A DNA stretch of 64,000 nucleotides. It comes from Aurantiacibacter odishensis (GTDB lineage: Bacteria > Pseudomonadota > Alphaproteobacteria > Sphingomonadales > Sphingomonadaceae). Location of the stretch: assembly GCF_003605195.1 (NCBI RefSeq), contig NZ_QYOS01000025.1, forward strand, positions 62,001-126,000, in the 5' to 3' direction. The notes beneath the pieces were generated by a model, which had not been told where the DNA came from, searched no databases, and worked only from the letters and a program-made list of their open reading frames with translations. Numbering within the stretch: the first letter of the stretch is position 1; each line of letters starts with the position of its first letter. The position numbers were made by a program, and so were the translations under genes. This document shows positions 42,031 to 48,986 of this stretch, one piece after another.

Positions 42031-43089
42031 TCAATCCGCGTGTCCGCGCCCATCGGCAGGGCCTTCGTAGGCTTCCACGATGCGGCCCACGATGGGGTGG
42101 CGCACCACGTCGGCGGCGGTGAAGCGGGTCACGCCGATGCCTTCCAGCCCTTCCACGCGGGTGACGGCATCGGCAAGGCCGCTCATGCGGTCGCCGCCGG
42201 GAATGTCCACCTGTCTTGGGTCGCCGCAGATCACCATGCGGCTGTTCTGGCCAAAGCGGGTGAGGAACATCTTCATCTGCTCGCGCGTGGTATTCTGCGC
42301 TTCGTCCAGGATCACGAAGGCATCGGCCAGCGTGCGGCCGCGCATGAAAGCGATAGGCGCGATCTCGATCTCTCCCGATGCGATGCGCCGGTCCACCTGT
42401 TCGGGCGGCATGCAATCGTAGAGCGCATCGTAGAGCGGGCGCAGGTAGGGATCGACCTTGTCCTTCATGTCGCCAGGCAGGAAGCCAAGCTTCTCCCCCG
42501 CTTCCACGGCGGGACGCGAGAGGATCAGGCGCTGCACGCTGCCGGTGATAAGCTGGCTGATCGCCTGCGCCACGGCGAGGTAGGTCTTGCCGGTGCCCGC
42601 AGGGCCGAGCGCGAAGATGATGTCGCGGCTGTTCAGCTGCCGCATGTAATCGGCCTGCGTGTTGCTGCGCGGGGTGATCGTCTTCTTGCGGGTGCGGATC
42701 ATGATCGGCGGGCCTTTGGCCTTGCCCGTCACGATGCCGTCTAGCAGCGGCTCGTCCGCCATGGTGATGAGCGCGTCGATCGCGCCTGCATCGATATCCT
42801 CGCCGGTCAGCAGCTTCTCGTGCAGCTTGATAAGCACGTCGCGCGCGCGGGCGACGTCGTCTTCGGTCCCCTCGATGGAAACCGTATCGCCGCGTGCGGC
42901 GATGTAGACGCCGAGGCGGTTCTCGATCTGGACCAGATTGGCGTCGAACTCCCCGAACAGCGCGCCAAGCGTGGTCTGGTCGTCGAAAGAAACCTCCACT
43001 CTGGCACGCCTCGACGCGTCGCGTCGCTCTTCGGGGTGGGCGATCGTGGCGGCGTGGTCGCCGGCGTCACGGGGAGGTTTGCGGGCCAT
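42031..43089 (-). CDS. phoH: PhoH-family ATPase (YbeZ)
   Basis: A 352-residue P-loop NTPase. An N-terminal KH-like segment (about 45-100) precedes the PhoH domain with Walker A GPAGTGKT and Walker B FVILDEAQN. YbeZ interacts with YbeY in RNA handling. It lies between miaB and the inserted membrane gene in the classic block. A 130-bp gap separates it from miaB, so it may have its own promoter. Confidence 0.94.
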   Translation of the reverse strand: MARKPPRDAGDHAATIAHPEERRDASRRARVEVSFDDQTTLGALFGEFDANLVQIENRLGVYIAARGDTVSIEGTEDDVARARDVLIKLHEKLLTGEDIDAGAIDALITMADEPLLDGIVTGKAKGPPIMIRTRKKTITPRSNTQADYMRQLNSRDIIFALGPAGTGKTYLAVAQAISQLITGSVQRLILSRPAVEAGEKLGFLPGDMKDKVDPYLRPLYDALYDCMPPEQVDRRIASGEIEIAPIAFMRGRTLADAFVILDEAQNTTREQMKMFLTRFGQNSRMVICGDPRQVDIPGGDRMSGLADAVTRVEGLEGIGVTRFTAADVVRHPIVGRIVEAYEGPADGRGHAD

Positions 43090-43219
43090 GCGGGTCTTGG
43101 CGATTCCTTTCGATTGGCTACCTGCGAAGATAGGGCGCGCCCGCGCGGTGGCAAGCGGGGTGCGTCAACATGACGGTGGATAGTCGTCCAATCGTAACAA
43201 ATGGGGTCGCAACAATAGA

Positions 43220-44563
43220 TTATGCGGCGACCTGTTCCAGCAGGCGACCTTGCAGCGAGCTTGGTCCGGCATGGACCAGTTCCGCCCGCACCGTGTCGCC
43301 GATCTGCAGTTCGCTGTCGAAGAACACCGATTGCAGCCAGGGTGACTTGCCCAGCCACTGGCCCGGCCTGCGGCCCCTGCGCTCGATCAGGATGTCGCAG
43401 GTCTTGCCGACGCTGGCCTTGTTGAAGGCATACTGGTCGCGCCCGAGGTGTGCCTGCAGCCGTTGCAGGCGCTCGTCCATCACTTCCTTCGCCACATGGT
43501 TTTCCATGCCGGCGGCAGGCGTGCCGGGGCGGGGCGAATACTTGAAACTGAAGGCCTGGGCGTAACCAACGGCATCGACGATGTTCAGCGTTTCCTCGAA
43601 TTCGGCTTCGGTCTCGCCGGGGAAGCCGACGATGAAATCACCCGACAGCGCGATATCGGGCCGCGCAGCGCGGAAGCGTTCGAGCAGCTTGAGATAGCTT
43701 TCGGCGGTGTGCGAGCGGTTCATCGCTTTCAGCACCCGGTCGCTGCCGCTTTGCACCGGCAAGTGCAGATAGGGCATCAGCTTCTCCACCTCGCCGTGCG
43801 CGGCGATGAGGCCCTCGGTCACGTCGTTGGGGTGGCTGGTGGTGTAGCGGATACGCTTCAGATCCGGCAGTTTCGCCAGTTCGCGGATCAGCCCGTCGAG
43901 GCCGAGCGTGTGGCCCTTGGCATCCTCGCCGCTCCAGGCATTCACGTTCTGGCCCAGCAGCGTGATTTCCCGCGCGCCCGCATCAACCAGTTTTGCCGCC
44001 TCGTCCACCAGCTCGCTGTAAGGACGGGAAATTTCCGCACCGCGAGTATAGGGCACCACGCAATAGGTGCAGAACTTGTCGCACCCTTCCTGCACCGTCA
44101 GGAACGCGGTGGGAGACACCTTGCGGCGCTTCGGCAGCGCGGCAAACTTCGCGTCCTCCGGCATGTCCGTGTCGGTGGAGCGTTCGCCCTTTACTGCGCG
44201 GTCCAGCATGTCGCCCAGCCGGTGATAGGCCTGCGGGCCGACCACCATGCCGACGGCAGGTGCGCGCTTCATGATTTCCTCGCCCTCGGCCTGCGCCACG
44301 CAGCCGGCGACAGCGATCATCGGCTCCTTGCCTGCCTCCGCGCCGCTCTTCACCAGGCGGCCGATGTCGGAGTAGACCTTCTCGGTCGCCTTCTCGCGAA
44401 TGTGGCAGGTGTTGAGCACCACGAGGTCCGCCGCCTCGCCTTCAGGCGCGGGCGTGATGCCCTTCGCCTCCAGCAATTCGGCCATGCGCTCGCCATCGTA
44501 GACGTTCATCTGGCAGCCGAAGCTCTTGACCCTGTAGGTCCTGGGGGAATCCGTGGTTTTCAT
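43220..44563 (-). CDS. miaB: tRNA-2-methylthio-N6-dimethylallyladenosine synthase
   Basis: A radical-SAM methylthiotransferase that converts i6A37 to ms2i6A37 in tRNA. The 447-residue protein has the UPF0004 domain with three cluster cysteines (SFGCQMN, LNTCHIRE and VAGCVAQ), the radical-SAM motif CDKFCTYC and a C-terminal TRAM domain. The ATG at 44563 (MKTTDSPRTYRVK) is chosen; 13 upstream in-frame codons appear unconserved. plsC precedes it by 48 bp. Confidence 0.96.
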   Translation of the reverse strand: MKTTDSPRTYRVKSFGCQMNVYDGERMAELLEAKGITPAPEGEAADLVVLNTCHIREKATEKVYSDIGRLVKSGAEAGKEPMIAVAGCVAQAEGEEIMKRAPAVGMVVGPQAYHRLGDMLDRAVKGERSTDTDMPEDAKFAALPKRRKVSPTAFLTVQEGCDKFCTYCVVPYTRGAEISRPYSELVDEAAKLVDAGAREITLLGQNVNAWSGEDAKGHTLGLDGLIRELAKLPDLKRIRYTTSHPNDVTEGLIAAHGEVEKLMPYLHLPVQSGSDRVLKAMNRSHTAESYLKLLERFRAARPDIALSGDFIVGFPGETEAEFEETLNIVDAVGYAQAFSFKYSPRPGTPAAGMENHVAKEVMDERLQRLQAHLGRDQYAFNKASVGKTCDILIERRGRRPGQWLGKSPWLQSVFFDSELQIGDTVRAELVHAGPSSLQGRLLEQVAA

Positions 44564-44611
44564 GATGGGCGCGCTCTTAGGCGAAAGAGCGCCGCCATTC
44601 AATCGCCGCCG

Positions 44612-45367
44612 CTAGCGCACGACCGTGCCGATGGCGGACTGGGCCGCAGCAGTTATGGTCTTGCGGTTCGCAAGATCCTCGCCGCTGACGGGCGGAAGGA
44701 AGTGCACGTCCAGTCGCACCGGACGCAGCCGGGCAAGTATGCGCTTGAAATTGTCGAGTCCCGGCTCTTCGCCGACCCAGCTTACCTCCGGCACGTCTTC
44801 GTAGACGAGGGCGACCGGCTGGACGACGGCGCCTTCCGGCAAGGGCTCCAGCGCGCCGAGCAGGCTGGACTTGAAAGGGATGATGCCGGTGCCGTCGCTG
44901 GTCGTGCCCTCGGGAAACAGCGTCAGCGTGCCGCCGTGGTCCATCGCCAGCCGGATCTGCTCGGCCTGGTTGCCGACGTCGGAACGCTTGTGCCGGGCGA
45001 TGAAGACTGTCTCGTTCATGTCGCACAGCCATTTCAGCAGGCCGAACTGCGCCAGCCCATCGTGCGCGATGAAGGCGCTGTTGGCGGCGTGGGCGAGGGC
45101 GGGAATATCCAGCCAGCTGACATGGTTGGACAGCAGGAGCGCGCCGCGCTGGCGCTGGCCATGGCGGTGAAGGTCCAGCCCTGCCACCATGCCGATCCCG
45201 GCAAGAAAAATGCGGGGCCAGAACCTGTCCAGCCCCAGCAGTTTCCAGAGGTAATGCAGCGGCACGCAGATGGCGAGCAGCACCAGCATCAACACGAGGC
45301 GAAAGCCGATCAGCAGCCAGCCGAGGGGGGAAATCGCGGGCGCAGCAGGAGCCACAGCGGGTGCCAT
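44612..45367 (-). CDS. plsC: 1-acyl-sn-glycerol-3-phosphate acyltransferase
   Basis: Acylates lysophosphatidate to phosphatidate in phospholipid synthesis at the inner membrane. The 251-residue protein has an N-terminal membrane helix (GWLLIGFRLVLMLVLLAI), the HX4D motif as NHVSWLD (about 80-86) and the FPEGTTSDG substrate motif. The ATG at 45367 gives a normal length; longer frames run through fur. It lies 11 bp after fur, probably co-transcribed. Confidence 0.9.
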   Translation of the reverse strand: MAPAVAPAAPAISPLGWLLIGFRLVLMLVLLAICVPLHYLWKLLGLDRFWPRIFLAGIGMVAGLDLHRHGQRQRGALLLSNHVSWLDIPALAHAANSAFIAHDGLAQFGLLKWLCDMNETVFIARHKRSDVGNQAEQIRLAMDHGGTLTLFPEGTTSDGTGIIPFKSSLLGALEPLPEGAVVQPVALVYEDVPEVSWVGEEPGLDNFKRILARLRPVRLDVHFLPPVSGEDLANRKTITAAAQSAIGTVVR

Positions 45368-45378
45368 GGCGCGGCGCC

Positions 45379-45807
45379 TCAGTTCTTGTCTTCGCGGTCG
45401 ATCCGCACGCCGTAAAGCTCCATGCGGTGATCCACGAGGCGATAGCCCAGCTTCTCGGCAATCTGCTTCTGCAGGGCTTCCAGTTCGGGATCGACGAACT
45501 CCACGACCTTGCCGCTTTCCACGTCGATCAGGTGATCGTGGTGCGCTTCGGGTGCGGCTTCGTAGCGGGCGCGGCCATCGCCGAAATCGTGGCGATCGAG
45601 GATGCCTGCCTCTTCGAACAGGCGCACGGTGCGATAGACGGTGGCGATGGAGATCTTGGGATCGACTGCGCTGGCGCGTTCGTGCACCTTTTCCACGTCC
45701 GGGTGGTCGGTGCTTTCCGACAGGACCTTGGCGATCACGCGGCGCTGGTCGGTAATCCGCAGGCCACGTTCGGCACAAAGGGCTTCAAGATCGATCTGCT
45801 GGTGCAA
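45379..45807 (-). CDS. fur: Fur-family transcriptional regulator
   Basis: A 142-residue metal-responsive repressor. The N-terminal winged helix includes LRITDQRRVIAKVL and ISIATVYRTVRLFEEAGIL; the metal site is the EAHHDHLIDVESGKVVEF segment. The C-terminal CxxC pairs of E. coli Fur are absent. TTG at 45807 fits the common MxxxIDLEALC opening and has GGGA spaced correctly; ATG at 45846 would add 13 unconserved residues encoded by a terminator hairpin. Iron control (Fur) versus manganese control (Mur) cannot be settled by sequence here. Confidence 0.9.
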   Translation of the reverse strand: MHQQIDLEALCAERGLRITDQRRVIAKVLSESTDHPDVEKVHERASAVDPKISIATVYRTVRLFEEAGILDRHDFGDGRARYEAAPEAHHDHLIDVESGKVVEFVDPELEALQKQIAEKLGYRLVDHRMELYGVRIDREDKN

Positions 45808-45820
45808 GGCTGGTCCCGCA

Positions 45821-45863
45821 TAAAAATGAAAACGCCCCGTAGCCATAGTGGCCCGGGGCGTTT
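45821..45863 (-). terminator. Intrinsic terminator between mucR and fur
   Basis: On the minus strand AAACGCCCCG (45863-45854) pairs with CGGGGCGTTT (45839-45830). The inner GCCA/TGGC pair extends the stem, and TTCATTTTT follows. It ends mucR transcription only about 14 nt before the preferred fur start. Confidence 0.75.
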
Positions 45864-45898
45864 CACTCAAGCTTGGGCCTTCGCCCATCTACAGGCGC

Positions 45899-46333
45899 TT
45901 AGGCAGCCTTCTTGCGCCCGCGCTTCTGACCGGGCTTGCGGCCGAGGCCGATCTTCTTCGCCAGTTCACGGCGCTTCTCGGCATAGTCGGGGGCGACCAT
46001 CGGGTAGTCGGCGCCCAGATTCCAGCGCTCGCGATACTCTTCCGGCGTCATGCCGTGATCGGTCATCAGGTGGCGCTTGAGCATCTTCATCTTCTTGCCG
46101 TCTTCCAGGCAGACGAGATGATCGTTTTTCACCGAAGCGCGCACGGAAACGGCGGGCTCGGGGCGTTCTTCGACAGTTTCTTCGGTGCCCAGGCCGGAGA
46201 GTGCGCCATAGACGCTTTCGATCAGGCCGGGCAGGGTTTCGCCATCCACATTGTTGTTGGCGACGTGGGCGGTGACGATATCTGCTGTCAGCGTGATCAG
46301 CATCTCGTTGGCACCGGTTTCGGTAGTTTCCAT
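45899..46333 (-). CDS. mucR: Ros/MucR-family transcriptional regulator
   Basis: A 144-residue MucR/Ros-type regulator, a group that controls exopolysaccharide, motility and surface traits in alphaproteobacteria. The prokaryotic zinc-finger segment reads C75-L-E-D78 with His88 and His93. The second Cys of the classic CxxC is Asp, as in zinc-independent or altered-coordination homologues. The GMTPEEYRERWNLGADYPMVAP block is typical, and the C-terminus is basic. The ATG at 46333 is chosen over upstream in-frame starts. A 169-bp AT-rich gap precedes it. Confidence 0.92.
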   Translation of the reverse strand: METTETGANEMLITLTADIVTAHVANNNVDGETLPGLIESVYGALSGLGTEETVEERPEPAVSVRASVKNDHLVCLEDGKKMKMLKRHLMTDHGMTPEEYRERWNLGADYPMVAPDYAEKRRELAKKIGLGRKPGQKRGRKKAA

Positions 46334-46502
46334 GTGTACCTCGGTATTGGGGGACCCGTTATTCACCCTTCCTCTTGGCGGGAAGGAACGGGCGCGTTTA
46401 CGCCATTGCGCGCCAATCACAAGGTCTTTGAGATAGGAAAACGGGAAAACACGTTGGAGAAATGCTTAACGAATTATCATTTCCCTTACTTTGTCTTTTG
46501 CT

Positions 46503-46958
46503 TCAAATATCTTTCGCAAAAGTAATGGCATCCAATGGTCCGCCAACAGCCCCGCGGTAATAGCCCGCGCGATGACCAATTTTCTCGAAGCCGAATCCGC
46601 GATACAAGTGCTCGGCAGGGTTACCGTCGCGCATCTCAAGAAAAACGCGCGTAACGCTTCGATTGCGGGCCCTATCAATAACTTCCTGCAACAATTGCTT
46701 GCCGATGCCCTTGCCGCGATGCTCCGGCAGGACAGCGATCAAGAGGATTTCCTCTTCGTCCAGTACTTGGCGCGTCAGGGCAAAGCCGGTCACGCGTTCC
46801 GGATCGACGTGGTCCGCCCCCGCCGGATCGATCAGCGTAAAGAAGACATTTCGCAGGGTAAGCGAGTCGGCCACCTGCCGCCGCGTCCATGCCTCGCCGA
46901 AGCGGGGATCGAAGGCTCCTTCCATGACGGCCATGATGGCATCGAGTGCGTCCCTCAC
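46503..46958 (-). CDS. rimI: Ribosomal-protein S18-alanine N-acetyltransferase
   Basis: A 151-residue GNAT enzyme; RimI acetylates the N-terminal alanine of S18. The acetyl-CoA loop is LPEHRGKGIGKQLL (R-x-x-G-x-G/A), followed by VFLEMRDGNPAEHLYRGFGF, the RimI-specific block (L-E-V-R-x-x-N-x-x-A). It overlaps tsaB by 4 bp, the common tsaB-rimI pair. Confidence 0.93.
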   Translation of the reverse strand: MRDALDAIMAVMEGAFDPRFGEAWTRRQVADSLTLRNVFFTLIDPAGADHVDPERVTGFALTRQVLDEEEILLIAVLPEHRGKGIGKQLLQEVIDRARNRSVTRVFLEMRDGNPAEHLYRGFGFEKIGHRAGYYRGAVGGPLDAITFAKDI

Positions 46959-47575
46959 CTGCGCCTCTCCGGCAATTTCGCATCGGGTCCGCGCCCGTAG
47001 ATGGGCGTCAGGTCGGATATCAGCCGGACGTCATGGATGAGGTGGGCGTAATTGGCATCCGGCAACAGGTCCAGCGCCAGCCTGCCGTCGCCCAGGAAGT
47101 CTGCCAGCTCCTTCGCCTTGTTCCCGACGATTACTTCGTGCTTCGCAGCCTTTGCGGCGTCGGCTGGCGGAAGAGATCGTACAGCATCCTGCGCGCTGCC
47201 ATCGGCGGCAAAGTTCTGCACGAAGAATTCGCCGTGGCCTCCGTTCATGCATACGGTGACGGCGCGCGGTTGGGCCTCCACACTGCGCGCGCGCACGAGT
47301 TCGAGGGTGGGATAGCCCAGCACCGGCGCGCCCCAGGCCAACCCCAGCGCACGCGCCGCGGCAAGGCCGATTCGTACACCGGTAAAGCTGCCGGGGCCGA
47401 GCGAGACGACGATGCGGTCAGCCCGGCCCTTGTGTGGCAGTTCGGCGATCATCGGCACCAGCCGCTCGGCATGGCCGCGCCCGATGATCTCGCACCGACC
47501 GTCGACCAGTGCAGAGCCATCGAAAAGGGCCGCCGAGCAGGCCTCCGTCGCACATTCTATCGCAAGCGTTCTCAC
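46955..47575 (-). CDS. tsaB: tRNA threonylcarbamoyladenosine biosynthesis protein TsaB
   Basis: A 206-residue actin-like ASKHA-fold protein that partners TsaD and TsaE to make t6A37 in tRNA. It opens MRTLAIECATEACSAAL and holds the GPGSFTGVRIGLAAARALGL motif. The length is typical. The stop overlaps the rimI start. The RutE-like gene begins upstream on the same strand. Confidence 0.95.
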   Translation of the reverse strand: MRTLAIECATEACSAALFDGSALVDGRCEIIGRGHAERLVPMIAELPHKGRADRIVVSLGPGSFTGVRIGLAAARALGLAWGAPVLGYPTLELVRARSVEAQPRAVTVCMNGGHGEFFVQNFAADGSAQDAVRSLPPADAAKAAKHEVIVGNKAKELADFLGDGRLALDLLPDANYAHLIHDVRLISDLTPIYGRGPDAKLPERRR

Positions 47576-47601
47576 GCGCCCCGGTTAGGGGGCGTTTGCG
47601 A

Positions 47602-48195
47602 TCAGATCAATTGATTGAAACGGTCAAAATCCGGGCGCGGGCTGCGATCGAAGATCGTGGTACGGTCGCCGTAACCGATAGAGCACAGCCAGTCCGCGCG
47701 GTAGCGCGGCTGGTCGGCGAAGAATTCCTTCGTCGTCGCATCCTGATCGAAGCCGGACATCGGGCCGCAGTCGAGGCCGAGCGAGCGCGCGGCAAGCATC
47801 AGGTAGGCACCTTGCAGGGCGGAGTTGCGGAATGCGTGCTCGCGCCGCTTTTCCTCGTCGCCCTCGAACCAGCTCTTCGCGTCGGTGTGCGGGAACAGCC
47901 AGGGTAGCTGTTCGTGGAAATCGAGATCGTAGCCGATGATGACGCAGACGGGCGCGGTGAGGATCTTGTCCTCGTTGCCTTCGCTGGCGCACTTCGCCAG
48001 CCGCTCCTTCGATTCCTTCGACTTGCACCACACGAAACGGCCCGGTTGCTGGTTGGCCGAGGTCGGCCCCATCTTCGCCAGTTCGTAGATGGCGTGGATC
48101 TGCTCGTCGGTGACTTCCTTGTCGTGCCAGCCATTCATGCTGCGCGCTTCGCGGAAGATCAGGTCGAGGTCGGCGTCGGAAAGCGTATCGGTCAT
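47602..48195 (-). CDS. Nitroreductase-family protein, RutE-like
   Basis: A 197-residue FMN-dependent nitroreductase-fold protein closest in pattern to malonic-semialdehyde reductase RutE: ARSMNGWHDKEVTDEQIHA, KMGPTSANQQPGRFVW and SLGLDCGPMSGFD. RutE reduces malonic semialdehyde to 3-hydroxypropionate in the Rut pyrimidine-catabolism pathway, but no other rut gene is present in the window. A broader quinone/nitro reductase role is equally possible. Confidence 0.85.
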   Translation of the reverse strand: MTDTLSDADLDLIFREARSMNGWHDKEVTDEQIHAIYELAKMGPTSANQQPGRFVWCKSKESKERLAKCASEGNEDKILTAPVCVIIGYDLDFHEQLPWLFPHTDAKSWFEGDEEKRREHAFRNSALQGAYLMLAARSLGLDCGPMSGFDQDATTKEFFADQPRYRADWLCSIGYGDRTTIFDRSPRPDFDRFNQLI

Positions 48196-48273
48196 TTGCG
48201 GGGAAATCTCCGGTGGGTTGGTTTCAATGTCCCAACGCCGAACCCCCGCAATCGTTCAAACGCCTTTTTCCGA

Positions 48274-48855
48274 TCAGGCGGCGCGGACTTCCTGCACTTC
48301 CGGCACGTAATGCTTCAGCAGCCCCTCGATGCCGTGCTTCAGCGTAGCGGTGGAGCTGGGGCAGCCCGAACAGGCACCCTGCATGGCAAGGTAGACCACG
48401 CCGGAACGGAAACCGCGATAGCGAATGTCACCGCCATCGTTGGCAACGGCCGGGCGTACGCGCGTCTCGATCAATTCCTTGATCTGGGCCACGATATCCT
48501 CGGTCCCCTCGTCGTCGCCAAGGTCCGCCTCGTCAGCTTCCGGCGGCACGGAAATGCCGCTGGCATCGCCGCCGGTGAACAGCGGGGCCTGCGACACGAA
48601 ATGATCGAGCAGCACGGCTACCACCTGCGGCTTCAGGTCCGCCCAGGCGACGCCCGGTGCAGCGGTGACGGAGACGAAATCGCTGCCGAAGAACACGCCC
48701 GTCACTTCGCCTGTATCGAACAGCGCCTGCGCCAGCGGGCTGGCCTCAGCCTCTTCCGGCGTGGCGAAATCGCGGGTGCCCGAAGGCATCACCTGCTGCC
48801 CGGGAAGGAACTTCAGGGTGGAGGGGTTGGGCGTGGTTTCGGTCTCGATGAACAT
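48274..48855 (-). CDS. NfuA/NifU-like Fe-S scaffold protein
   Basis: A 193-residue Fe-S cluster carrier. It has an N-terminal Nfu-N domain (MFIETETTPNPSTLKFLPG, about 1-90) and a C-terminal NifU domain with the cluster-binding CSGC in GACSGCPSS. It delivers [4Fe-4S] clusters to apoproteins, for example the radical-SAM MiaB encoded 3.7 kb away (inference). The ATG at 48855 is chosen over an upstream in-frame ATG at 48930. Confidence 0.92.
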   Translation of the reverse strand: MFIETETTPNPSTLKFLPGQQVMPSGTRDFATPEEAEASPLAQALFDTGEVTGVFFGSDFVSVTAAPGVAWADLKPQVVAVLLDHFVSQAPLFTGGDASGISVPPEADEADLGDDEGTEDIVAQIKELIETRVRPAVANDGGDIRYRGFRSGVVYLAMQGACSGCPSSTATLKHGIEGLLKHYVPEVQEVRAA

Positions 48856-48986
48856 GGCGCAAGATGTAGGCGCGGGGCAAGGCGCTCGCAAGGGCGGGAA
48901 CCATGCGGGTGGCACAAGGCTTTCCGTCATGGTTTAAAGGGCACCTATTCACCCTTGCTTCATCGCTTCATGGCCTAAGGGGCAGC

